Position numbers and translations under genes: made by a program
Shown: piece by piece, positions 1 through 7,019 of the stretch
Layout: every line of letters begins with the position of its first letter
How positions within the stretch are numbered: position 1 is the first letter of the stretch
The notes under the pieces: generated by a model
Databases searched by the model: none
Told to the model about the DNA's origin: nothing
The model's input: only the letters and a program-made list of their open reading frames with translations
Assembly (NCBI GenBank): GCA_910583965.1
Contig: CAJUAE010000099.1
Location: 1-12,149, forward strand
DNA length: 12,149 bases
Reading direction: 5' to 3'
Source: an uncultured Lachnospiraceae bacterium
GTDB lineage: Bacteria; Bacillota; Clostridia; Lachnospirales; Lachnospiraceae

Positions 1-36
1 TTCAGCCAACCGCTGGGCTTTGGTCGGCAGGCTCAT
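1..36 (-). CDS. Possible start of an unidentified GC-rich reading frame, cut by the left edge
   Basis: On the minus strand an ATG at 36-34 opens a frame that runs off the left edge and reads MSLPTKAQRLAE. Its codons (CTG, CCG, ACC, GCC, CAG, CGG) are GC-rich and unlike those of the neighbouring permeases. The sequence changes abruptly from A/T-rich to GC-rich at about position 50. No good ribosome binding site precedes the ATG. The expected neighbour after two such permeases is a substrate-binding lipoprotein, but this N-terminus has no lipoprotein signal. The start could belong to a mobile-element protein such as a group II intron maturase, but twelve residues cannot establish that, and it may not be a gene at all. 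Confidence 0.2.
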   Translation of the reverse strand, partial: MSLPTKAQRLAE

Positions 37-76
37 GATTCCGAGAGCCTATTTTTACTTTTCTTTTCTACTTTTC

Positions 77-982
77 TTAACCTTTCACGGCACCAATCAT
101 AACACCTTGGTTAAAATATTTTTGCACAAAAGGATACATACACATAATTGGCGCAGAGGATACAACAATCACACCATACTTAATTAACTCTGCTGCCTGT
201 CTTGCTTCCGTTGCAGCAGTTCCTGTCATCATTGTACTCATTGTCTGATTGCTGATTAAAATATTTCTAAGCACAATCTGTAAGGGCTGCAACGCATCAC
301 TCCTTAAGTAAATCAATGCATTAAAATACGAGTTCCAATGTCCAACTGCCGACCATAAGGCAATTACTGCAATTACTGCTTTTGACAGCGGAAGCACAAT
401 TTTAAAGAAAAAAGTCATGTTTCCACAACCGTCAATCTGTGCTGCCTCCCACAAATCATCTGGAATATTATTGGCAAAAAATGTTCTTCCTACAATGATA
501 TAATAAGTAATTACAGAGAAGGGAAGAATCATAACCCACCTTGTATCTAACATATTACAATTTTTTATAATCAAGTAAGTTGGTATCAAACCACCCCCAA
601 AAAACATAGGAACTAGATAAAAGAAAGTAATTAGCTTCTTTCCTACCAGATTTTTTCTCGAGAGCGCATAGGATGCAGAAATATTAGCAATCAAGTTCAT
701 ACAAGTTCCCAATACTGCATAAATAATGGTATTTTTATACCCAACCCATAACTGATTATAATTGAGAAGTTGTTCATAGCCTCGAAAATTAATTCCTTTG
801 GGCCAGAATATAATATTTCCACTCGACACATCTGTAGGATTACTAATCGATGCAATCACAATAAAATACATTGGATATAATGTAATCAATATAAGCAAAG
901 TCGCTACAGAATAAATAATAAAATCAAATATTTTGTCTTCTTTCGATTTTTTAATTTTGTTTTTTACAATATTTTCTTTCAT
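77..982 (-). CDS. Carbohydrate ABC transporter permease, YtcP/MalG-like (inner subunit 2)
   Basis: A 301-residue integral membrane permease of the binding-protein-dependent sugar ABC importers (MalG/UgpE branch, YtcP-like). It would form the membrane channel with the LplB-type partner encoded just upstream. Hydrophobic segments lie at roughly 20-45, 83-107, 117-140, 150-168, 200-215 and 265-285. The cytoplasmic EAA loop that contacts the ATPase is clear at about 179-198, with EAA, DG and a final LP. The C-terminus, QKYFNQGVMIGAVKG, is the ending usual for this subfamily. The ATG at 982 has an AGGAGG that shares bases with the stop codon of the preceding permease, 9 bp away, so the two are translationally close. 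No ATPase or binding protein is in the window; such importers often use a shared MsmX-like ATPase encoded elsewhere. The sugar cannot be told from sequence. Confidence 0.93.
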   Translation of the reverse strand: MKENIVKNKIKKSKEDKIFDFIIYSVATLLILITLYPMYFIVIASISNPTDVSSGNIIFWPKGINFRGYEQLLNYNQLWVGYKNTIIYAVLGTCMNLIANISASYALSRKNLVGKKLITFFYLVPMFFGGGLIPTYLIIKNCNMLDTRWVMILPFSVITYYIIVGRTFFANNIPDDLWEAAQIDGCGNMTFFFKIVLPLSKAVIAVIALWSAVGHWNSYFNALIYLRSDALQPLQIVLRNILISNQTMSTMMTGTAATEARQAAELIKYGVIVVSSAPIMCMYPFVQKYFNQGVMIGAVKG

Positions 983-991
983 ATGTCCCTC

Positions 992-1927
992 CTATACTAG
1001 TGAGGTATTACTCATCTTAGACGAGATAAAATTCACTGCCACCAACAGTACAAGATTTATCACATTATTGAATAACCCGATTGCCGAGGAAAGACTATAC
1101 TGACTGCTGACAAGACCCATCTTGTACACATAAGTGGATATAATCTCACTTGTTGCCGTATTCAGATTATTCTGAAGCAAGTAAACCTTTTCAAAGCCAA
1201 CACTCATAACACTACCCATTCTCAATATAAACATTACCGTTGCAGTAGGCATCAACAAGGGAATATCAATCTTAATCATTTTCTGCCATTTGGAAGCGCC
1301 ATCTACCGTAGCCGCCTCATATAAGGAAGGGTCAATCGCCGCTAAAGCTGCTATGTACAAAATACTATCCCACCCTAAATGCTGCCATACTTCTGTCCAG
1401 ACATAAACGCTGGGAAATGAGGACGCTTGGCCCATCACATTAGGCATCTTAGCTCCAAAATATCCAAAAAGCCTTGCAATTACACCAGAACTAGGAGATA
1501 AAAACAAGATAATCATACCACACATAACGACTGTTGATATAAAGTGGGGAAGATATGTAGACACCTGAAAAAACTTCTTAAATTTTCCTGAGCGCATTTG
1601 ATTGCAAACCAATGCAAGCAGAATTGGCAATGGAAAAGTTACAGCAATACTGTAAACACTTAGAATTAATGTATTCTTAATCGTGGGCCAAAACTGATAA
1701 GAATAAAAATATTGTTTAAAATATTTTAACCCTGCCCATGGGCTTCCCATAATACCTTTTGCTGGTGAAAAATCTTTAAATGCTATAACCACACCATACA
1801 TTGGTATATAGGTAAACAAAAACAAAATAATGACCGATGGCAATAATAAAATATACAACGCACGGTCGCTATACATCCTATGCCATATGTTTTTCTTTTT
1901 TCTTACTGCTGTTTCCTTACTCACCAA
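992..1927 (-). CDS. Carbohydrate ABC transporter permease, LplB-like (inner subunit 1)
   Basis: A permease of about 310 residues from the LplB/MalF-like branch that normally pairs with a YtcP-type subunit, here the next gene 9 bp downstream. A basic N-terminus (RKKKNIWHRM) is followed by a first membrane span at about 24-50. Further spans lie near 85-108, 124-145, 172-195, 222-240 and 280-300. The EAA loop is at about 204-225 (YEAATVDG, then a conserved IPLL). The frame opens with TTG at 1927-1925 followed at once by GTG at 1924-1922. AGGAGG at 1939-1934 leaves 6 nt to TTG and 9 nt to GTG, so either could be the start (311 or 310 residues). In the permease genes known from Bacillus and Lachnospiraceae this pair imports oligosaccharides or complex sugar derivatives. 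The substrate here is unknown. It has its own promoter downstream of the regulator's terminator. Confidence 0.92.
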   Translation of the reverse strand: MVSKETAVRKKKNIWHRMYSDRALYILLLPSVIILFLFTYIPMYGVVIAFKDFSPAKGIMGSPWAGLKYFKQYFYSYQFWPTIKNTLILSVYSIAVTFPLPILLALVCNQMRSGKFKKFFQVSTYLPHFISTVVMCGMIILFLSPSSGVIARLFGYFGAKMPNVMGQASSFPSVYVWTEVWQHLGWDSILYIAALAAIDPSLYEAATVDGASKWQKMIKIDIPLLMPTATVMFILRMGSVMSVGFEKVYLLQNNLNTATSEIISTYVYKMGLVSSQYSLSSAIGLFNNVINLVLLVAVNFISSKMSNTSLV

Positions 1928-1958
1928 GAATCGCCTCCTATTCTTTTAATATACATAT

Positions 1959-1987
1959 ATTATAACGATTCCTTTTTTGCCGCTCTA
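1959..1987 (-). promoter_or_regulatory. Promoter of the permease operon, strong -10 and weak -35
   Basis: TATAAT at 1964-1959 (minus strand) lies about 35 bp upstream of the LplB-like start. With a 17-nt spacer the -35 position reads TAGAGC, only 3 of 6 matches to TTGACA. A perfect -10 with a poor -35 is typical of promoters that need an activator, and the adjacent AraC-type response regulator is the obvious candidate. Its likely binding zone is 1985-2011, between the promoter and the terminator. The -10 is seen; dependence on the regulator is inference. Confidence 0.5.
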
Positions 1988-2011
1988 TAAATATTGTGCA
2001 AAAACGCTAAC

Positions 2012-2046
2012 AAAAAAGAGCAGATTTTCGTCACTCTGCTCTTTTT
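2012..2046 (-). terminator. Rho-independent terminator after the response regulator gene
   Basis: A perfect 12-bp stem (2013-2024 with 2035-2046, core GAGCAGA/TCTGCTC) with a 10-nt loop is followed on the minus strand by a T-run at 2017-2012. It begins about 25 bp after the stop codon of the response regulator. It separates the regulator transcript from the permease pair. The arms are flanked by A and T runs, so it could also work in the other direction. Confidence 0.8.
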
Positions 2047-2070
2047 ATAACTTTATTTTTCCTATATATG

Positions 2071-3642
2071 TCAGATTTTTGTTATACCATTCTTACAATT
2101 TTTGTTTTTGTATTCATTTGGCGTACATCCTGCATAATCACGAAACGTTTTGCTAAAATATGAAAAATTACTGTAGCCTACTAACATTGCCACCTCACTG
2201 ACACTATACAACGTATTTTCAAAATAATCACATGCCATTTCCATTCTTTTCTTGGATACATAGTTTGGAATACTCATGCCCGTATGGAGAGCAAATTTCT
2301 TGGATAGATAGTCTTCTGATATGTACACCTTTGAAGCCAAATTCGCTCTTGATAAGTCTCCAGCAAGATTATCATCAATATAACGCATAATCTGTTCTAC
2401 AACATTTCCCCCTGTATTTTCTACTTTTAATACAGCTTTTAGTTTTTTAAACAAAATATTGACAAATTCCTTCATATCACGACTAGTTAATGATGCTTTA
2501 TCACAATAATAATCAAATTCACCTGCCTCAAAAATCTGATTCAGCGCAATGCCATTTTCCATCATATAATGAAAGACCATTTGTTGTAAATCCGCTTTAA
2601 AACTACTAAATACTCTAGCATTTACTGCACCACTTGTACATATCTCATTCACATAATCTGTAATTTCAGATAACACACCTGTCATGTCCTGAGAATACAT
2701 CATTCGCTGTTCCCATCTAGCAAAATCTGGCGGATTATATACTGCATTTCTGCCTGTCCACTCATCTAAAAGTAAAATCCCCTCTTCTCCTGGCACTCCA
2801 TCTCTCATCATCTCAAACAAAGCCAACTGAGCATTCCGGTCTGCTACTCGTGTACATTTCCCTACATAAACACATGCCGAAGTGTTTATTTCACTTTCTA
2901 TACAGGAAAGAAGCTCCTTAAAATCGCACTTAAATCTGTTATTTTCCTCTTTGCTACTTTTCAATACAATCACAAAACAGTCATCACTACATTGAAACAT
3001 CACATCCAGAGGCATTTCCCTTTTATGTATAAACTCCTCCGAAACATGTTTAAGCGTAAGGTAAAACACAGCGGCATCCTGTATTTTTTTGTGCTTTATT
3101 CCATGAAAAATACGCAGCAAACTTAATACAATAAAGTCGTCCTCATTATAACTGCCTCCAATATTTTTGTTTTCTTTTCCAAATGTCACATCTGGCTCTT
3201 TCCCTAGAAGAATATTCCTCCAATATTTCTCCTTGATTCTCTGCTTGTCTTCTCCTGCCACCCCTCTTTCTAGTTTCATCTGATTAACCAGATCATCCAA
3301 CACACCGCCGAGTTCCTTGTTTGAAACTGGCTTTAATAAGTATGCCTTGGAATGCAATTCCAAGGCTTTTTGTGCATAAGCAAAATGTGCATAACTACTT
3401 AAATAAATACATTCAACAGGAAGCTTTTGCTCGCGCACCCATTTTAGCAGTTCCAAGCCACTTCCTTGAGGCATTTCAATATCTGAAAGTAGGATATCGA
3501 TTTCCATAGTACTTAAAATCTCTTTTGCCTGTTTAATATTATATGCTGTAAAAACCCCGTCAATATTCCACTTTTCCCATTCCATTCCTTCTACAATTTT
3601 TTCTACTACATACTTGTCATCGTCAACAATACAAATATTCAT
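2071..3642 (-). CDS. YesN-type response regulator: receiver domain plus AraC-family DNA-binding domain
   Basis: A 523-residue cytoplasmic two-component response regulator. The receiver domain occupies about residues 1-120: acidic pocket D7/D8, phospho-acceptor D54 in LLSDIEMPQGSG, switch serine S82/S83 and K104 before P105. Residues about 125-405 are a less conserved linker. An AraC/XylS double helix-turn-helix fills about 411-515, with a first helix pair around NLASKVYISEDYLSKKF and the C-terminal signature EVAMLVGYSNFSYFSKTF followed by GCTPNEY. This architecture and length are typical of YesN regulators, which pair with a YesM-type membrane histidine kinase and control adjacent sugar transporters. 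Here the two permeases lie immediately downstream, but no kinase gene is adjacent: the upstream neighbour is a Uma2 gene. GGGAGG sits 7 nt before the ATG. It probably activates the permease promoter at 1959-1987. Confidence 0.95.
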   Translation of the reverse strand: MNICIVDDDKYVVEKIVEGMEWEKWNIDGVFTAYNIKQAKEILSTMEIDILLSDIEMPQGSGLELLKWVREQKLPVECIYLSSYAHFAYAQKALELHSKAYLLKPVSNKELGGVLDDLVNQMKLERGVAGEDKQRIKEKYWRNILLGKEPDVTFGKENKNIGGSYNEDDFIVLSLLRIFHGIKHKKIQDAAVFYLTLKHVSEEFIHKREMPLDVMFQCSDDCFVIVLKSSKEENNRFKCDFKELLSCIESEINTSACVYVGKCTRVADRNAQLALFEMMRDGVPGEEGILLLDEWTGRNAVYNPPDFARWEQRMMYSQDMTGVLSEITDYVNEICTSGAVNARVFSSFKADLQQMVFHYMMENGIALNQIFEAGEFDYYCDKASLTSRDMKEFVNILFKKLKAVLKVENTGGNVVEQIMRYIDDNLAGDLSRANLASKVYISEDYLSKKFALHTGMSIPNYVSKKRMEMACDYFENTLYSVSEVAMLVGYSNFSYFSKTFRDYAGCTPNEYKNKNCKNGITKI

Positions 3643-3707
3643 GCCTATTCCTCCCTGTTTGTGACTGCCACAATTTCTATTGAATTTCTTTCACGGGAAT
3701 ATTTTAT

Positions 3708-3740
3708 AGTATAACATACTCTTTCAAAATTGAACACTAA
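3708..3740 (-). promoter_or_regulatory. Promoter of the response regulator gene with extended -10
   Basis: On the minus strand TATACT (3713-3708) is preceded by TG one base upstream (3716-3715), making an extended -10 about 66 bp before the regulator's ATG. Upstream, a 12-bp inverted repeat TTCAA-TT-TTGAA (3734-3723) covers the -35 position, where GTTCAA is a weak match at 16 nt spacing. The inverted repeat could be an operator, but this is inference. Confidence 0.45.
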
Positions 3741-3804
3741 GTAGTCATCAAAAAAACTGATAGAACTTATTAACAGCTTATTTCCTCTGCACGAGTCTGT
3801 GCAT

Positions 3805-3833
3805 AAAAAAGTGGAAATCACTCTGATCTCCAC
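3805..3833 (-). terminator. Rho-independent terminator upstream of the response regulator
   Basis: On the minus strand a 9-bp stem with one G-U pair (3833-3825 with 3819-3811, GTGGAGATC/GATTTCCAC) and a 5-nt loop is followed directly by six T (3810-3805). It reads in the same direction as the genes, about 385 bp after Uma2 and 160 bp before the response regulator. It either ends the Uma2 transcript or attenuates a leader transcript that starts in 3834-4217. Confidence 0.65.
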
Positions 3834-4217
3834 TCATAATAATCCATATAACACGAAATATAAAAATCCTCATGCCGCCTCAAATAGAAATGAAAAACGC
3901 TGTCCTTTGTGTTTTTCCTGTGTGAAACTTAATCGTTCTTAGGCAGTGTTTTTTGCTACCTTAGAACTATTTTTCACACTACCGCTCATATCAATTATCT
4001 AAATCTCACTCAATTAATTTCTACTTTTGCAGTTACAATTCTGACAGTACATCTAATATAGTTTATTACAATACAAATAAAAATAAACTTTCAGATTCGC
4101 TTGTCACTCCCTTATAAATGCAAAAATGCTTGTGTCATCAGACGTTAAAATACCATAACACAACTTTTACAAATAAAAGCGCGCGTTCAACCACACAGTT
4201 GAGATTATTTTGCAATA
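3834..4217. other. Gene-free 384-bp region with two stem-loops
   Basis: No convincing coding frame was found. It contains a stem-loop at 3892-3917 (GAAAAAC/GTTTTTC, 8-nt loop), then a larger one at 3920-3979. The larger one has an outer 8-bp stem GTGTGAAA/TTTCACAC and an inner 12-position arm (3935-3946 with 3956-3967) in which all but one position can pair on the minus strand. A small 5-bp hairpin at 4187-4202 just after the Uma2 stop is a weak terminator at best. The rest is A/T-rich without recognised signals. Lying upstream of a terminator on the same strand, the structures could form a leader or a small RNA, but no promoter is clear. Confidence 0.35.
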
Positions 4218-4760
4218 TCACAACTCTAGATTTGACATACGAACAGTAAGATCTGTATAAATTCCAGCAGGAATTTCCTCAATAAAACTATACTCTCTCA
4301 TGTCATCTTGATAAAAATTATATACCATCACGCGACTCTTATCCGCATCCACAATCCAATATTCACGCACTCCGGCAGTACGATACTTAAAAAGTTTTGT
4401 GGTGTAGTCAATTCTGCGGCTTGCTGGAGAAACCACCTCAATAATCCAGTCTGGCGCACCATTGCAGCCTCTCTCATCTAATTTGTTATCATCACAAATT
4501 ATACAGATATCTGGCTCGACATAGCTCTTATCATCCGCGTCAATAAACACACCAAATGGTGTGATATCCACTTCACCTTTAAAATTATTTCTACGAATAT
4601 GTTCTCGAATTGTCGCAAAAAGCTCTCCTACAATTCGCTGATGATTCCTTGTCGCAGGTGCCATATAATAAACCCTTCCATCAATCAGTTCAGCCCGCTG
4701 CCCATCTGGAAGATTGTACATATCATTTATTGTATAAGTATTCAATTCTGTTAATGCCAT
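4218..4760 (-). CDS. Uma2-family (DUF820) PD-(D/E)XK nuclease-fold protein
   Basis: A 180-residue cytoplasmic protein with the complete Uma2 signature: AELIDGRVYYM near 24-33, H40 in ATRNHQRI, YVEPDICII with D84, then PDWIIEVVSPAS with E108, K122 and the GVREYWIVD block at 130-138. These D, E and K positions are the conserved putative metal-binding and catalytic residues of the PD-(D/E)XK fold. The family is widespread and common in cyanobacteria, and its biological role is largely unknown; nuclease activity is predicted from fold. Length is normal and the protein looks intact. An in-frame ATG two codons earlier (4766) sits only 1 nt from AAGGAG, so the ATG at 4760 (7-nt spacing) is preferred. 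It is a single gene flanked by terminators, functionally unconnected to its neighbours as far as can be seen. Confidence 0.9.
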   Translation of the reverse strand: MALTELNTYTINDMYNLPDGQRAELIDGRVYYMAPATRNHQRIVGELFATIREHIRRNNFKGEVDITPFGVFIDADDKSYVEPDICIICDDNKLDERGCNGAPDWIIEVVSPASRRIDYTTKLFKYRTAGVREYWIVDADKSRVMVYNFYQDDMREYSFIEEIPAGIYTDLTVRMSNLEL

Positions 4761-4767
4761 TCCCATT

Positions 4768-4773
4768 CTCCTT
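4768..4773 (-). promoter_or_regulatory. Ribosome binding site that decides the Uma2 start
   Basis: AAGGAG on the minus strand is 7 nt from the ATG at 4760-4758 but only 1 nt from the ATG at 4766-4764. The downstream start is therefore the functional one. Confidence 0.7.
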
Positions 4774-4795
4774 ATCTTTTATTATTTATTTCTAT

Positions 4796-4898
4796 TATGT
4801 AGTTCTTGAATGATTTCTTTCCTGTCAAATACAGTTGCATGATACTCCTATCCAAACGCTATCTACTTGATTATACTCCATCTTTCAACAAAAAAAAA
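4796..4898 (-). promoter_or_regulatory. Uma2 upstream region with candidate promoter parts
   Basis: On the minus strand a perfect TATAAT lies at 4875-4870, about 110 nt before the Uma2 start, but its -35 position falls in the T-run of the preceding terminator and is poor. A perfect TTGACA lies at 4828-4823, but no -10 occurs at 16-18 nt; the nearest TACATA is 21 nt away. Neither pair is fully convincing. Confidence 0.25.
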
Positions 4899-4926
4899 CC
4901 CCAAAGGATAAATTCTTTGAGGTTTT
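4890..4926 (-). terminator. Rho-independent terminator of the butyrate operon
   Basis: On the minus strand a 12-bp stem with one G-U pair (4926-4915 with 4906-4895, AAAACCTCAAAG/CTTTGGGGTTTT) and an 8-nt loop runs into at least nine T (4898-4890). It lies about 185 bp after the etfA stop, giving the operon an unusually long 3' untranslated region. It is the last element before the Uma2 upstream region. Confidence 0.85.
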
Positions 4927-5014
4927 ATGTAAAATTCATAATTTGTTACAATCCACACCCACACCAAATTTCATATTAATTTACGATTATCCGATGTGAA
5001 TTGCAACAATGATG

Positions 5015-5088
5015 CACACAAAATGCTAAAAAACAAGCATTTTGGCGCTGGCTCCGACGCCATGCAGCAAGTGCATGGCACGGGTGTG
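5015..5088. repeat. GC-rich segment with several stem-loops after etfA
   Basis: A short GC-rich island in A/T-rich DNA that folds into adjacent hairpins. One is a 9-bp stem at 5019-5027/5036-5044 (CAAAATGCT/AGCATTTTG). A short arm at 5045-5047/5058-5060 follows. The third is an 8-bp stem at 5059-5066/5072-5079 (GCCATGCA/TGCATGGC, loop GCAAG), which excludes the last pairs of the short arm. CACA/TGTG at 5015-5018/5085-5088 could close the whole as a multi-branched fold. It lies 22 bp beyond the etfA stop, inside the transcribed 3' region. It shares small blocks (CCGACG, GCAG, GCAAG) and composition with the hbd-bcd spacer, which suggests but does not prove a dispersed intergenic repeat. Confidence 0.4.
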
Positions 5089-5109
5089 AAAGTAACCATA
5101 ATTCTGCAA

Positions 5110-6153
5110 TTACTTGTTTGCAACAGCCGCCTTAATCTGCTCTGTAAGCATTGGCACAATCTTATTCAAATCGCCAACAATACCATAATCAGCGACATCA
5201 AAGATTGGAGCAGTCTCATCTTTATTAACTGCGATAATAATATCAGACTCTTCCATTCCTGCTAAATGCTGGATTGCACCAGAGATACCAATTGCAAAAT
5301 ATACATTAGGACGAACAGTCTTACCTGTCTGACCAACTTGTAAGTCTTTATTCTTCCAACCAGCATCTACTACAGCACGAGAGCAGCTAACTGTACCGCC
5401 AATTGCCTCTGCAAGATCGTCAAGAATCTTGAAATTCTCGGGACTTCCTACGCCACGACCACCAGATACAAGAATCTTTGCATCCATAATATCAACGGTA
5501 TCTGTAAGGTTCTTGACAACCTCTACGATTTCTACATACTTATTGTCTGGTGTAAATCCAGGATTGAATTCTTCAACAACAGCCTTAGCGTCCTCTTTCT
5601 TCTCAAGTTTCTGCATAACACCAGGACGAACCGTAGCCATCTGGGGACGGAAATCTGGACATGCAATTGTAGCAATTGTATTTCCACCAAATGCAGGACG
5701 CGTCATAAGCAACTGATTGTGTTTCTGCTCCTTGCCTGGAATTGGGTTGATTGGGAAATCACCAATCTCAAGAGAAGTACAATCTGCTGTCAAACCTGTA
5801 TGTACTCTAGCAGATACCCTAGGACCTAAGTCACGACCAATCGCAGTCGCACCTACCAATAAAATCTCAGGTTTATACTGATTGATAACAGATGCCAATG
5901 CATGTGCATAAGGCTCTGTTCTATACTCCTTTAATTCAGGATCATCTACTACAATCACCTTATCTGCGCCGTAAGCAGCAAGCTCGTCTGCCAACCCTTT
6001 CACGTCGCTTCCAACCAATACTGCTGTCACTTCTGTCGCTAATTTCTCTGCAAGTCTCTTTCCTTCGCCAATCAGTTCAAGAGCAATGCTGCTTACCTTG
6101 TTATCTACCTGCTGTGCGAAGACAAACACGCCTTTATATTCTTCTAAATTCAT
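5110..6153 (-). CDS. etfA: Electron transfer flavoprotein, alpha subunit
   Basis: A 347-residue cytoplasmic FAD-binding subunit that, with EtfB, carries electrons between NADH and butyryl-CoA dehydrogenase. Residues about 5-200 form the ETF alpha N-terminal domain. The C-terminal FAD domain shows GGRGVGSPENF (231-241), SRAVVDAG (258-265), VGQTGKTV (273-280) and the ETF-alpha signature YFAIGISGAIQHLAG...DIIIAVN (285-310). There is no extra N-terminal ferredoxin-like domain, so the length is the ordinary one. GGAGG stands 6 nt before the ATG. It follows etfB after 30 bp and is the last gene of the operon. In clostridial Bcd-EtfAB complexes this subunit binds the alpha-FAD in the mobile domain; its role here is assigned by homology and context. 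Confidence 0.97.
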   Translation of the reverse strand: MNLEEYKGVFVFAQQVDNKVSSIALELIGEGKRLAEKLATEVTAVLVGSDVKGLADELAAYGADKVIVVDDPELKEYRTEPYAHALASVINQYKPEILLVGATAIGRDLGPRVSARVHTGLTADCTSLEIGDFPINPIPGKEQKHNQLLMTRPAFGGNTIATIACPDFRPQMATVRPGVMQKLEKKEDAKAVVEEFNPGFTPDNKYVEIVEVVKNLTDTVDIMDAKILVSGGRGVGSPENFKILDDLAEAIGGTVSCSRAVVDAGWKNKDLQVGQTGKTVRPNVYFAIGISGAIQHLAGMEESDIIIAVNKDETAPIFDVADYGIVGDLNKIVPMLTEQIKAAVANK

Positions 6154-6183
6154 GATAAACCTCCATTATACTCTAAGCATTTA

Positions 6184-6966
6184 TTAGATCACATGCTTCT
6201 CTTTTAACTTGTTCATAATGTATTCTACAGATTCAGAAGGGTCTAATGTAACCTTCTCACCCTTTCCTTTTCTAACCTTGTCAGATGCTCTTGCAATCTG
6301 TGTTGGTGAACCCTTTAAACCAAGATTAGAATCCTCTACATCCTTCAAGTCAGCTCTGCCCCATGTGGTAATCTCAGCCTTATATGCATCAAAAATTCCA
6401 CCCGGAGTCATATAACGAGGCTCATTTAATTCCGCAAGCGCTGTAATCAGACATGGCATTTTAGCCTTTAACACATGATATCTGTCATCATACTGACGCT
6501 CAACAATAACGCTGTCGCCCTCAATCTGAATCTTCTGTGCATAAGAGATTACAGGAATTCCAAGATGCTCAGAAATCTGAGGACCAACCTGTGCTGTATC
6601 ACCATCAATTGCCTGACGACCTGTAATAATCAAATCATAATCAAGATTTCTAATTGCACCTGCAAGCGTCTGTGAAGTAGCCCATGTATCTGCTCCTCCA
6701 AGAACTCTATCTGTCACAAGGATTCCTTTATCTGCACCCATAGCAAGTGCCTCGCGAAGAACCTCCTCTGCCTTTGGAAGACCCATAGTCACAACAGTTA
6801 CTTCTGCGCCATACTGGTCCTTTAATCTCAATGCTGCCTCAAGACCTGCCTTGTCATCAGGATTCATGATTGTCAGCATAGCTGCTCTATCAAGTGTACC
6901 ATCAGGATTAAACTTTACACCACCCTTTGTGTCAGGTACCTGTTTTACACATACTACAACTTTCAT
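6184..6966 (-). CDS. etfB: Electron transfer flavoprotein, beta subunit
   Basis: A 260-residue subunit beginning MKVVVCVKQVPDT, the usual EtfB start. The block GRQAIDGDTAQVGPQ (116-130) is the version seen in EtfB of butyryl-CoA dehydrogenase complexes, where a second FAD replaces the AMP of mitochondrial ETF and serves as the bifurcating flavin oxidised by NADH. A region resembling the EtfB signature (VERQYDD...PCLITAL) lies in the second half. AAGGAG is 7 nt before the ATG. The gene sits 53 bp after bcd and 30 bp before etfA, the conserved order bcd-etfB-etfA. The expected reaction of the complex is crotonyl-CoA reduction with NADH coupled to ferredoxin reduction. Bifurcation is inferred from family membership, not proved by the sequence. 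Confidence 0.97.
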   Translation of the reverse strand: MKVVVCVKQVPDTKGGVKFNPDGTLDRAAMLTIMNPDDKAGLEAALRLKDQYGAEVTVVTMGLPKAEEVLREALAMGADKGILVTDRVLGGADTWATSQTLAGAIRNLDYDLIITGRQAIDGDTAQVGPQISEHLGIPVISYAQKIQIEGDSVIVERQYDDRYHVLKAKMPCLITALAELNEPRYMTPGGIFDAYKAEITTWGRADLKDVEDSNLGLKGSPTQIARASDKVRKGKGEKVTLDPSESVEYIMNKLKEKHVI

Positions 6967-7019
6967 GTTTATTCTCCTTTATTATTCTTTTAAGTTTCGT
7001 TTCTGAAATTTACACATTT

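Noticed and set aside
3645..3833. 62-codon minus-strand frame directly upstream of the response regulator
   Set aside because: Its GTG start lies in the terminator stem, it has no ribosome binding site, it spans the terminator and the likely promoter, and the peptide resembles no known family.
5015..5088. tRNA or tRNA-like gene suggested by the multi-branched fold
   Set aside because: No anticodon arm, T-loop sequence or CCA-type acceptor pattern is present, and the arm lengths do not fit a tRNA.
4996..5265. 89-codon plus-strand frame across the end of etfA
   Set aside because: It overlaps etfA coding sequence and the hairpin-rich segment, and has no ribosome binding site or recognisable domain.
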